Source: Desulfovibrio gilichinskyi
Lineage (GTDB): Bacteria > Desulfobacterota > Desulfovibrionia > Desulfovibrionales > Desulfovibrionaceae
Direction of reading: 5' to 3'
Length of the DNA: 64,000 nt
NCBI RefSeq assembly: GCF_900177375.1
Contig: NZ_FWZU01000005.1
Location: 186,001-250,000 of the forward strand
Notes under the pieces: model-generated
Database searches by the model: none
What the model was told of the DNA's origin: nothing
The model's input: the letters and a program-made list of their open reading frames with translations, nothing else
Made by a program: the position numbers and the translations under genes
In this document: one piece after another, positions 45,801 through 53,789 of the stretch
Position numbering within the stretch: position 1 is the stretch's first letter
How the letters are laid out: each line of letters opens with the position of its first letter

Positions 45801-46797
45801 TGACCTGCAGTGGATTTTCTCCGTAGCGGACAACTGCAACTCCGCCCACAACCTCTGCGCCGCCTTTGTCCAGTACTCCACGACGCAGGGCCGGACCCTC
45901 CGCCACCCGCGCGACATCGCGGACATGGATGGGGATGTTGTTTACAACTTTAACAACTGAGCTTTCAATATCAGATATTTTTTTGATGAATCCGATACCT
46001 CGGATAACATATTCGGCGTTGTTAATTTCGATAGTACGTGCGCCAACATCTAGGTTGGAATTTTTTACAGCGCGATATACTTCGCTAAGAGTTACATTTG
46101 CGGCTCTCATGGCATCGGGATCGACATCAATCTGATACTCTTTTACAAAGCCTCCAACCGAGGCAACTTCACTGACTCCTTCAGCAGAGAGCAAAGCGTA
46201 ACGGACGTACCAGTCCTGTATTGAACGCAATTCATCAAGGTCCCACCCTCCGGTAGGATTGCCGTCAGGATCGCGACCTTCAATTGTGTACCAATAGACT
46301 TGTCCGAGGGCGGTTGCATCTGGTCCCAGTGACGGTTTTATCCCCGCGGGGAGAGTGCCTGCCGGAAGACTGTTAAGCTTTTCGAGCAATCGCGAACGGG
46401 ACCAGTAAAAGTCTACATCTTCTTTAAAAATGACATAAATTGTTGAGAAACCGAACATGGAGTAACTGCGAACTGTCTTTACTCCGGGAACTCCTAGCAA
46501 GGCCACGGTCAGCGGGTAACTTATCTGATCTTCCACGTCTTGCGGAGAACGTCCGAGCCATTTGGTGAAAATAATCTGCTGATTTTCACCGATATCTGGA
46601 ATTGCATCCACGGGGACTGGAGACCTGTCTATTCCGTCAATTTTCCAGTTGAAAGGCGCGGTATATATCCCCCCGCAAATGACCATAATCAAGAGGATGG
46701 CAACAATCAGTTTCTGCTCAAGGCAAAACAGTATGACCTTTTCTGTTAAGGTGCGGGGTACAGGGCGTTTTGGTTCAGGTTTTAAATTATCACTCAT
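42898..46797 (-). CDS. CusA/CzcA-type heavy-metal RND efflux pump, oversized
   Basis: Inner-membrane proton-driven pump of a tripartite metal exporter. 1299 residues versus about 1040 usual. The excess includes extra hydrophobic helices around residues 555-700 and a hydrophilic insert around 790-860. Core motifs fit CusA: FGFSTIYVIFKEDVDFYWSR, the TM4 motif GIAIAIGTMVDMGIIICENI, GRAETPLDPAPISMIETVI. By comparison with recalled CusA, the M672 position is kept (RIVMLQSGM) but M573 appears to be Ala (MPHASIGEA), so metal preference may differ. Last gene of the minus-strand operon OMF-MFP-RND. Confidence 0.9.
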   Translation of the reverse strand: MSDNLKPEPKRPVPRTLTEKVILFCLEQKLIVAILLIMVICGGIYTAPFNWKIDGIDRSPVPVDAIPDIGENQQIIFTKWLGRSPQDVEDQISYPLTVALLGVPGVKTVRSYSMFGFSTIYVIFKEDVDFYWSRSRLLEKLNSLPAGTLPAGIKPSLGPDATALGQVYWYTIEGRDPDGNPTGGWDLDELRSIQDWYVRYALLSAEGVSEVASVGGFVKEYQIDVDPDAMRAANVTLSEVYRAVKNSNLDVGARTIEINNAEYVIRGIGFIKKISDIESSVVKVVNNIPIHVRDVARVAEGPALRRGVLDKGGAEVVGGVAVVRYGENPLQVIDNIKSKIIAISPGLPSKILPDGTESKLTIVPFYDRSNLIHETLGTLNTALTEEILITIIVVLIAVMHLKSSLLISSLLPLAVLMSFMGMRVFKVDANIVALSGIAIAIGTMVDMGIIICENILKKLETAEEGVSRLKLIYNGTTEVGSAVMTAVATTIVSFMPVFAMDGAEGKLFKPLAYTKTFALLSSIIVALTILPPLAQLLFTARKKFTKGKQTYIRSVLYILSGVALSIMLKWWVGIFFIYLGIKHFILPFVPEKAHTFIGYAETWTIVGLVAFVLTSSWLPLGPEKGMTNNYAFVALVIGSLMLFFELFRYNYARMLWWCLNHKLLFLSLPAFIIALGMSIWLGFGNLTSFLPDTIRTSAPYVKLDHTFPGLGKEFMPDLDEGAFLFMPTTMPHASIGEAHDVLRKQDMMIQSIPEVESAVGKLGRAETPLDPAPISMIETVINYKSEYVVNKSGERLRFKFDPDQKDYFRNVNGDLVPAKDGYPYLVQGYYARDYNGKLIPDENGKPFRIWRSALNQELNPNRKSWKGVTSPDDIWDEIVKAAKIPGVTSAPKLQPIAARIVMLQSGMRAPMGIKVKGPNLETLEKVALDLERLLKQVGSIQPEAVIADRIVGKPYLEIVIDREAIARYGIMLSQVQDVIEVAVGGKVVTTTVEGRERYPVRVRYMRELRDNIDDLGNILVSTPSGEQIPLSQLAEIKYIRGPQVIKSEDTFLVGYVLFDKKPGFAEVDVVEQAQNFLNSKIKSGELVIPAGVSYEFAGSYENQIRAQKKLAVILPLALMFIVLILYLQFKSMATTLMVFSGIFVAWSGGFLMVWMYGQPWFMNFTMFGTPMRELFQVAPINLSVAIWVGFLALFGIASDDGVIMATYLDETKNDRKATSIPEIRQAIIKGAQRRIRPALMTSATTILALLPILTSTGRGSDIMVPMAIPSFGGMTIAILTVFVVPVLYCGAEEIKFRRK

Positions 46798-46809
46798 GGC
46801 TGTTACGCT

Positions 46810-48972
46810 CTATTCCTTATCTTTGAGCTGACGCTTAATTTCACCGCACTGGAGCATCGTTTCTCCAAAGTATGGATTTCGAATATTCTCGTCGCTTTGC
46901 AGCCACATAGCTCCTTTAAAATCAAAAGCCATAGGGCAGAATATTTCGTAGACAGGCTGAGACGATTTGATTCCTAGTTTGCTCACAACGTCGATCATTC
47001 CGTACGAAAGAGGTTCCAGTCCGGCGCGCACTCCCACAATATCCTTTGCACCGCGTATGGAATCAATTCCGTCGTTAATATTTTTGAGGGCGTCCATCCA
47101 GATTTTATGAGCTTCACTGCCGAGAGACCCGTGATCTATCTTTTTAAGTTCCGCAGCCATAAGTTCTGCCTGCGTTTGCGCTAAGAGCATATTATCTGAC
47201 GCAAGAGCCTCGGTAAAAGCGGAATATGAAGCATAGACTTTTCCCATTTGAATTTTGAAAGTTTCAGGGGTGTCTACTTTGTTTCCAGTGTTTTTTGCGA
47301 GGCTTGATATATCAAAAGCTTTATCAAGACGCGTAAAATGTTTTGCAGTTTCATCTGTAATTGATTTCAGTCTAAAGGAGTCCTTTGCATCGCGACCTAT
47401 TACGGCATCATCAGTAAGAAGCATGGATAATTCTTTCCAGACAAGCGAGTTGTCTCCTTTGAGCCCTGCACTGTCTATTGCTTTAAGACTGTCAAAAAAC
47501 TTGGAATAGAGCATGCGGGTTTCGTCAAGACTGCCCGCTTTTGCTGAATTAGTCAGGACATCGAAACTTTTTTTCAGGTTTACTAATTTAGAAACAAAGA
47601 TAGGAGGCAGCGAGTGTTCATATCCTTTGTTGTCTAGAACTGTTTTTACGCCGCTTTCCGGATTCATCATGCTTGGTTTAGCAATAATTTGAAGAGCACT
47701 GTCTATTTTGAAATTTCCGTTTGTAACCACTTGTTCGCCGTCTGCCAGACCATATTTTACCACGTAGAAATCACCGGCTTTGGGTCCGAGCACTATTTCA
47801 CGCCCTTCGTAAACGCCTTCTTTGCCTGGTACGGCAATATAGACTACGGCACGTTTTCCGGTAATGAGCGGGGCTGATGCGGGGATAACAAGCTGTGCGA
47901 CTGCTTTTTTGTCAGCCTGACTGACAGCGCGCACAAACATACCGGGTTTAAGTTTGAATTCCTCGTTCGGTACTTCAAGACGGATTCTGATTGTTCTGGT
48001 TTTTTCATTAACAACCGGATCTATGTAAGCGACTTTTCCTTGAAAGGATTTGCCGGGATATGCCTCTGTGGTGAAATCAACCAGCATACCCATTTTAATC
48101 CACGGCAGGTCGGATTCATAAGCTTCAAGAAAGACCCAGACTCTTGAGAGGTCGGCAATGGTGTAAATGGGCGTTCCTGTTTTAACATAAACCCCTTCAA
48201 CTACGTCTTTTTTTAGAACAATTCCGCTCATTGGAGAATAAAGGATAATGTGTTCGGCTGCTTTGCCGTTTTTTATGATATCTGCAATTTGAGATTTGGA
48301 AAGGCCGAGTAGGCGAAGCTTTTCACGGGAAGCTTTTTCAGTACGCGCAGCAGTGTCTTTTACGATCTGCATGGAACTTCCGCGTAATGCTTCTTTTGCT
48401 TTCACAGACTGGATAAGTTCCACTTGTGCTGTAAGAAGTTCGGGACTGTATATGGAGGCCATGGCCTGTCCTTTACGGACTGAGCTTCCAGTATAATCAA
48501 TGTAGAGTTTGTCTATCCGTCCTCCGGTCCATGCCGTGATGGTTCCCATGCGGGTTTCATCATAATCAACCTTTCCCACCATGCGGGTTTCAACGCCGAC
48601 ATTTCTTTTTTCTACTTTGCTGGTTTCAATACCGGCAAGCGTGCGAGCCTGATCCGTCAGGCTTATCTGTCTTAGGCTGAGTACCTCTTCACCTGATTTT
48701 CCGCCTTTTTCAAGGGGGATCAGGTCCATAAAACAAATGGGACATTTGCCGGGGTTGGGCAACTGAATCTGCGGGTGCATTGAGCAGGTCCAGACTACTT
48801 TTCCTGTTTCAGTTGCTTCGGCTTCAAGTTCATGCCCGATGTGTTCATCCACAAGCTGTTTGCCCATGTTCGGGTCGTCATTTCCGGAAAACCAGTATCC
48901 GGCCCCGAATGCGACCAGTATGATAACAATGACCGGTATAATCGATGATTTTATGTCTTTAAATTTTTTCAT
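46810..48972 (-). CDS. CusB-like periplasmic adaptor with metal-binding domains
   Basis: 720 residues from ATG 48972 (MKKFKDIKSS; an in-frame extension to 49053 overlaps the upstream gene and is rejected). One N-terminal membrane anchor, a heavy-metal-binding domain with CSMHP and GKCPICFMDLIP, then the HlyD-type hairpin and barrel (GGRIDKLYIDYTGSSVRKGQ; LYSPMSGIVLKKDV). The C-terminal third (about 490-720) resembles DUF3347, with FCPMAFDFKGAMWL. Two Cys/Met/His-rich modules suggest Cu(I), Ag(I) or similar soft metal. 23 bp after the outer-membrane gene. Confidence 0.9.
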   Translation of the reverse strand: MKKFKDIKSSIIPVIVIILVAFGAGYWFSGNDDPNMGKQLVDEHIGHELEAEATETGKVVWTCSMHPQIQLPNPGKCPICFMDLIPLEKGGKSGEEVLSLRQISLTDQARTLAGIETSKVEKRNVGVETRMVGKVDYDETRMGTITAWTGGRIDKLYIDYTGSSVRKGQAMASIYSPELLTAQVELIQSVKAKEALRGSSMQIVKDTAARTEKASREKLRLLGLSKSQIADIIKNGKAAEHIILYSPMSGIVLKKDVVEGVYVKTGTPIYTIADLSRVWVFLEAYESDLPWIKMGMLVDFTTEAYPGKSFQGKVAYIDPVVNEKTRTIRIRLEVPNEEFKLKPGMFVRAVSQADKKAVAQLVIPASAPLITGKRAVVYIAVPGKEGVYEGREIVLGPKAGDFYVVKYGLADGEQVVTNGNFKIDSALQIIAKPSMMNPESGVKTVLDNKGYEHSLPPIFVSKLVNLKKSFDVLTNSAKAGSLDETRMLYSKFFDSLKAIDSAGLKGDNSLVWKELSMLLTDDAVIGRDAKDSFRLKSITDETAKHFTRLDKAFDISSLAKNTGNKVDTPETFKIQMGKVYASYSAFTEALASDNMLLAQTQAELMAAELKKIDHGSLGSEAHKIWMDALKNINDGIDSIRGAKDIVGVRAGLEPLSYGMIDVVSKLGIKSSQPVYEIFCPMAFDFKGAMWLQSDENIRNPYFGETMLQCGEIKRQLKDKE

Positions 48973-48995
48973 GATATCTTCTGTGATATATGGGG

Positions 48996-50363
48996 TTATT
49001 TTACTGGTGGAGATACTGCTGTCTTGGGCAGTAAAGATCCATGAATTGTGCATGGTATTTCATGGCCGACTAAGTATTCAATTGCGGCAACTCTTTTGGC
49101 CTGTTCCGCCAGCGACTGGTAATAGACAAGTTGAAATTCAATAAGTGTTCTTTCTGCATCAATCAGATCGGTGGATGAAGCGGTGCCTGACTGAAAGCCT
49201 TCAATAGAAACAGAAAGCGACTGTTCTGCTTTGGGAGTAAGTGAGTCCCTGTAAAGATTCACTTTGCGGATAGCATCTTCGTAGCGGTATATTTCCAGTT
49301 CAAGATCGGCAGAAAGACTTCGCTCAAGTCCTGTTCTTTCACGGCTTGCTGACTTAACGTTCTGCTGAGCCTCGACAAGCTGAGCTTCTTGTTTATCGAA
49401 CCAGATAGGAAGGTTTATAGACATCCCCGCAACCACAGGATCTTTGTTTTCGTTGGTAACATTAGGAGATCTGGATTTCCCTGTCTGGATATATTCAACC
49501 CCGAAGGAAAAGTCCGGGAAGTAATCTTTTTCTGCCAGTTCAACAGAAAGTTTTTCTTTATTAATTTTATGGGTAAGAGCCATCAGATTAGGATTGGCTT
49601 CTTTAAAATCCTGTTTGAGCTGCCGGGTGTCGGCTTCTATTTTCATAACCGGGATAAATGCAGGCAGTGGCAAGGATTGTCCGTCCGGCCTGTTTATGGC
49701 GGCAAGCAGTTTAGCTACTGTAGGCCTTTTGCGTTCTTCCAGTGAGCGGAGTCTGTCTTCAAGTTTACCGAGTTCTACTTGGGTTTTTATGAGTCCGTCA
49801 TACTTACCTGAGCTGGTGGAGTATTTGGAGCTGGCAACGGATTCGAGATATTTCATAAGCTCAATATTTTCACGTGTAATGCGGATGGCCTGTGCAAGGT
49901 AGGCGTAGTCGTAGTAATTAGTTTTAACTTGGTAGAATATCTTGAGTTTAAGGGCATCAAATTTTGCTTTTTTAATATCTGCATCACGCAATGCCTGTTC
50001 ACCTTTAAGATTAAGTTTGCCGAACCATGGAAGAGTCTGACTTAACCCATATTTAAATTCCTGCGGTCCGGTTCGCGTTTCTACCGGCTGAATGAACCAT
50101 GCAAAACTGAATCTAGGGTCCGGCAGGCTTGAAACACTTGTTTCGCGTTGCAAGGCGGCTTTCCAGCTGTAGAATGCGGCGTAGAGATCATCATTATTGC
50201 GTGCAGCTTCAACCAGATATTCTGTAAGCTCTTTAATTTCGCCGTGCTCGGTTTTGTACTCAGCCATGCTGTTATTTGAGCTGTTTTGAGCTCTTCCCGT
50301 ACTTGGCAATAAGATAAGCACTGCTATAATTAAGAGTGGGGTATATTTAAAAATTTTAGACAC
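48996..50363 (-). CDS. Outer-membrane efflux protein (CusC/TolC type)
   Basis: 455 residues with a signal peptide (ending about TGRA, residue 25) and two OEP repeats rich in long helices (GLSQTLPWFGKLNLKGEQAL; NLPIWFDKQEAQLVEAQQN). No lipobox, unlike NodT-type proteins. First gene of the minus-strand metal-efflux operon. The PDPRFSFAWF motif is typical of Cus/Czc partners. Confidence 0.9.
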   Translation of the reverse strand: MSKIFKYTPLLIIAVLILLPSTGRAQNSSNNSMAEYKTEHGEIKELTEYLVEAARNNDDLYAAFYSWKAALQRETSVSSLPDPRFSFAWFIQPVETRTGPQEFKYGLSQTLPWFGKLNLKGEQALRDADIKKAKFDALKLKIFYQVKTNYYDYAYLAQAIRITRENIELMKYLESVASSKYSTSSGKYDGLIKTQVELGKLEDRLRSLEERKRPTVAKLLAAINRPDGQSLPLPAFIPVMKIEADTRQLKQDFKEANPNLMALTHKINKEKLSVELAEKDYFPDFSFGVEYIQTGKSRSPNVTNENKDPVVAGMSINLPIWFDKQEAQLVEAQQNVKSASRERTGLERSLSADLELEIYRYEDAIRKVNLYRDSLTPKAEQSLSVSIEGFQSGTASSTDLIDAERTLIEFQLVYYQSLAEQAKRVAAIEYLVGHEIPCTIHGSLLPKTAVSPPVK

Positions 50364-50560
50364 TGGTTCTCCTGCACGTTTTCATATGATGATCATTTTG
50401 AGTTTGAGCAATTACTGTTCCATATCACATATAAAGCCTGATAAATAGGTTCTAGTCTGACTATAGTCTATTTAAAGAGGTTATAGCCAGACTTAATTTA
50501 AAAAAAAGTGCAATTCCTGTCGTGCTGGAGTTCATTATTACAGGTAGTTATAAATATATT

Positions 50561-50671
50561 TTGCACTTTTTGCACATATTTACTGTTGCAACTTGTTGTT
50601 AATTTATACTAAAATAGTATGGAATAGTCAAAGTAAGGAAAAAGGAAAGGTTATGTGCATTATTTTGCACA
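50561..50671. promoter_or_regulatory. Repeated TTGCAC/TGTGCA motifs between divergent units
   Basis: The divergent intergenic region 50364-50865 (502 bp, AT-rich) holds TTGCACTTTTTGCACA at 50561-50576 and the dyad TGTGCATTATTTTGCACA at 50654-50671. The shared half-site TTGCAC suggests an operator controlling the metal-efflux operon and/or the phosphatase gene. No known regulator is recognised, and no regulator gene is adjacent. Confidence 0.4.
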
Positions 50672-50865
50672 CACATTGCCATAAATAAATATTGATAACT
50701 GGTTATCCCATTTAATATCTTGATATACTGAATTAAATTTTATTTGGAATGTAAAATGTATTATCTGTGAAAAATTGTTGGGGAAATGTTCAAATTTAAT
50801 GTATAACTGATTTAACCTTTTATCACTTCTTTTCAGTGTCGCTGCTTTCACAAAACAGGAATTTT

Positions 50866-53004
50866 ATGAAGATTAGATTTAAACTGCTTTTACTCTTGTT
50901 GCTTGTTTCAATAGTACCTCTTGTTGCCGTACAGACCGGGGTGCTTGAATCGCTGCATTCTCTTTCTGAAGAGATCGGCGGCGAAGTTCGCAGTGAGTTG
51001 GTAAACAAAAGCAGTGTTGAATTAAAAAGATTGGTGGAAGATCATGCAAGAGTTCTTTCCAAGCAGCGTAAAATTGTTGAGTTGAATCTGCAGCAGCTCT
51101 CCGCCGAATTGACTGCATGGATTGAAGAAGGGACCATGTTTGTGCCGCCTGAGATTCTTATAGGCATATCAGCTCAGGATGCTGAGAGTGAAAATGAACG
51201 ACTTCAGCAAAAGTATGGACAGCCTGATTTTGTCATGCACGGTGAAAGCGGTATCAACTTTAACTATCTCGGTTATGATTCAGGGCGTCATGGCACAGCT
51301 GATAGAATTATTCCTCAGAGATCAACGGATGTTATATTTCCTCTTTTCAAAACAATAGAGAACAGAAATCCTGACTTGGCTTTATGGATTGAAGCTAATT
51401 TTATTTCAGGGGAATCACTTACTTATCCGGCGCGTTATACTGGCATGTCTATGGGGCGGATGATGAATGCACCACAACCTCAGGCTGCTTCAATTATCCC
51501 TGAAAATTTGCTCCCTGCATGGTCGCTTCCGAAAAAAGATCCCGTGACAGGGAGAACTGTTCTTACCGCTTCGCTGGCAATAATAGTACATGGAAATATT
51601 GTTGGATCAGTTTCTATTGATGTTCCGCTCGGGACTTTATTGTCCGGCAATAACCATCTTAATATGTTCTCTCACAATATTGATTCAATGTTAGTCCGGA
51701 TTGAATCTAATACTGACAGCACAAATGATGTGGAAATTGTTGCGAAAGAAATTTCCGGTACCGGCAGTAAAACTATGATGCATATGTGGGAACCTCCAAC
51801 GGTCCAGACCATGCTCTCGTCATCTGATTCTGTATTGTTTTCCAAGTTTAAAGATCTGCTTAAAGAAAGAAAATCCGGCGTTATAAGTATGCCGTATAAA
51901 GGGCGTGACAGTATCTGGGCTTTTTCATCACCTGATAAGCGCGGTATCTCACTGGTTTTAATTCTTCTTCATGATGACGTGGTTAAACCGGCTGAGAATG
52001 CGAAAAAATTTGTAACTTCCGTTATATCGCAGCAATATCGCAATACTTCTTTAGTGCTTGTGGCCGTAGTTCTGCTTGTTTCAGTCATTGCCTTTATGCT
52101 TTCCCGTCGTTTTACAAAAAACATTTTGATTCTTGCCAAGGGCGTAAAGCGTATTGCCTCCGGTGATTTTGCTGCTAAAGTTGAAATTTCAAATGCTGAT
52201 GAAATTGGTGAACTTGCGGATAATTTTAATAAAATGGTTCCCAGCCTTCAGGAGCATATTGAGATTAAAAGTGCTCTTGATGTTGCGATGGAGGTTCAGA
52301 CAAATCTGCTGCCGCAGAGTTCTCCTGAACTTTCAGGGTACGATATTCATGGAGAGAGCAGGTATTGTGATGAACTCGGGGGAGATTATTTTGACTACAT
52401 CAAACCTTATGCCGATCAGGATAATATCCGTTTTGCAGTGGGAGATGTCAGCGGGCATGGCGTTTCGGCGGCAATGCTTATGGGATCTATCAGGGGGTAT
52501 GTACGGGCGCGGAGTTTAAGCCGCGGCACTCTCGGAGAAGTTTTGATTGATGTGAATAAGCTTGTAGCAGAGGACACCTGTAAAACAGCTCAATTCATGA
52601 CTATGGTTATGGTGGAACTTGATCCTTTAAAAAATGAATTGCGCTGGGTAAGAGCAGGACATGACCCTGCATTGATATTTGATCCTGGGCAAGATGATTT
52701 TACCCAACTTGAAGGGGACGGAATTGCCCTTGGAGCTGTTGCAGAGGCAACATATGCCGAGAGCTGCTGTTTCGATTTGGATGCCGGGCAGATTTTAATT
52801 CTGGGAACTGATGGAATCTGGGAAGCTTCCAACGGCGATGGAGAATTTTTCGGAAAAGAGAGGCTGTGGAGAGTGGTAAATTCTGCAAAGGATTTGCCTG
52901 CTAAGGTTCTTGTTAAAACCATTTTTGATGCTGTGCATACGTTCACAGGCAGAAGCAAACAGGAAGATGATCTCACTGTTGTGGTTGTTAAAAGAAATAA
53001 TTAA
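50866..53004 (+). CDS. Membrane PP2C/SpoIIE phosphatase with sensor and HAMP domains
   Basis: 712 residues from ATG 50866 (AGGA upstream; a GTG at 50836 is the alternative). N-terminal membrane segment, periplasmic Cache-like region (about 35-385), second membrane segment (about 393-413), HAMP (about 415-470) and a C-terminal SpoIIE/RsbU phosphatase: QTNLLPQSSPELSGYDI, CDELGGDYFDYI, VGDVSGHGVSAAMLM, RAGHDPALIFDP, TDGIWEASNGDGEFFG, DDLTVVVVKRN. The metal-ligand aspartates are in place. It should dephosphorylate an anti-sigma-factor antagonist; no such partner is adjacent. Confidence 0.9.
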   Translation: MKIRFKLLLLLLLVSIVPLVAVQTGVLESLHSLSEEIGGEVRSELVNKSSVELKRLVEDHARVLSKQRKIVELNLQQLSAELTAWIEEGTMFVPPEILIGISAQDAESENERLQQKYGQPDFVMHGESGINFNYLGYDSGRHGTADRIIPQRSTDVIFPLFKTIENRNPDLALWIEANFISGESLTYPARYTGMSMGRMMNAPQPQAASIIPENLLPAWSLPKKDPVTGRTVLTASLAIIVHGNIVGSVSIDVPLGTLLSGNNHLNMFSHNIDSMLVRIESNTDSTNDVEIVAKEISGTGSKTMMHMWEPPTVQTMLSSSDSVLFSKFKDLLKERKSGVISMPYKGRDSIWAFSSPDKRGISLVLILLHDDVVKPAENAKKFVTSVISQQYRNTSLVLVAVVLLVSVIAFMLSRRFTKNILILAKGVKRIASGDFAAKVEISNADEIGELADNFNKMVPSLQEHIEIKSALDVAMEVQTNLLPQSSPELSGYDIHGESRYCDELGGDYFDYIKPYADQDNIRFAVGDVSGHGVSAAMLMGSIRGYVRARSLSRGTLGEVLIDVNKLVAEDTCKTAQFMTMVMVELDPLKNELRWVRAGHDPALIFDPGQDDFTQLEGDGIALGAVAEATYAESCCFDLDAGQILILGTDGIWEASNGDGEFFGKERLWRVVNSAKDLPAKVLVKTIFDAVHTFTGRSKQEDDLTVVVVKRNN

Positions 53005-53031
53005 TAAAATAAAAAATTAAGGGGTTATCAG

Positions 53032-53502
53032 ATGAAAAAGATTTTAAATATTACTATGCTGGTCGCATTTATTGTTGCAATGTCTACAGTCGCTTTTGCC
53101 ATGGATATGAACATGGATCACAGCGCCATGCAAGGTAATGACAAAGTTACAGGGTCCATGCATGAAGGAATCATGATTATGGAGAAGGGGCTTGAAGATA
53201 TGAAGAGTGGAGCGGGCATGATGAAAGATTCTGCCACCATGAAAGAAGGAATGGCTATGATGAGCAAAAAAATGATGCCCATGCATAACGGTATGAAAAT
53301 GATTGAAAAAGCTGCCGAAGGAACTCCTCATATGTCCATGATTGAAAATTCTATGAGCAATGCCAACAAGGGCATGATAGAAATGATGAAAGGCATGGGC
53401 ATGATGAAAAAAGGTTCCGCTGATGGCATGACTATGATTAATGGCGGCTTGCAGACAATGGAAAAGTCTCTTGAAGAAGTAAAGGCCATGTCCGGCATGT
53501 AG
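53032..53502 (+). CDS. Methionine-rich secreted protein
   Basis: 156 residues: signal peptide (about 1-23, ending AFA), then a mature part in which roughly a quarter of residues are Met, with some His (MDMNMDHSAM; MMSKKMMPMHNGMKM). The Met residues recur in short helical repeats such as GMIEMMKGMGMMKKGSADGM. AGGGG precedes the ATG, 27 bp after the phosphatase gene. Met-rich periplasmic proteins often bind Cu(I) or Ag(I); proximity to the metal-efflux operon supports that, but it is inference. No defined family recognised. Confidence 0.8.
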   Translation: MKKILNITMLVAFIVAMSTVAFAMDMNMDHSAMQGNDKVTGSMHEGIMIMEKGLEDMKSGAGMMKDSATMKEGMAMMSKKMMPMHNGMKMIEKAAEGTPHMSMIENSMSNANKGMIEMMKGMGMMKKGSADGMTMINGGLQTMEKSLEEVKAMSGM

Positions 53503-53529
53503 TATTCAGTAAGTTGTCATGTTCTTACA

Positions 53530-53576
53530 AGAAAATCCGGAAGAGTTGTTTATAACCTTCCGGATTTTCTTTTTTA
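53530..53576. terminator. Intrinsic terminator (bidirectional)
   Basis: A 14-bp perfect stem (53530-53543 with 53557-53570), 13-nt loop and a run of T residues. Ends the phosphatase/Met-rich unit and could also serve the tiny lipoprotein on the other strand. Confidence 0.85.
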
Positions 53577-53602
53577 AAAACTAGAAAGTTGTGATGTGCT
53601 GT

Positions 53603-53677
53603 TTAAAATATCCAGCTCAGAGGACAACACCCGGAGAGGAAAACAAGGATTGTAATAGCTAGTGCCAGTTTTTTCAT
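53603..53677 (-). CDS. Tiny lipoprotein, entericidin-like (24 aa)
   Basis: ATG at 53677 preceded by AAGGGGTGAG. Encodes MKKLALAITILVFLSGCC plus six residues; LSGC is a textbook lipobox, so the mature peptide would be only about eight residues. Such minimal lipoproteins resemble entericidins in layout. Below usual gene-calling limits. Flanked by a terminator on its 3' side, which supports expression. Confidence 0.5.
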   Translation of the reverse strand: MKKLALAITILVFLSGCCPLSWIF

Positions 53678-53789
53678 TCTCACCCCTTAAAAATTAAGTT
53701 TAACATTAATTATACTGCCGACCACACTTAATTGTTTATTAAACGGCAATGTTGAGCCGCTTTAGCTAAGTGCATAGATCAAAGTTTTA

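Noticed and set aside
48973-49053. 27-codon extension of the CusB-like adaptor
   Set aside because: Overlaps the outer-membrane factor gene and lacks a signal or binding site; the membrane anchor starts after ATG 48972.
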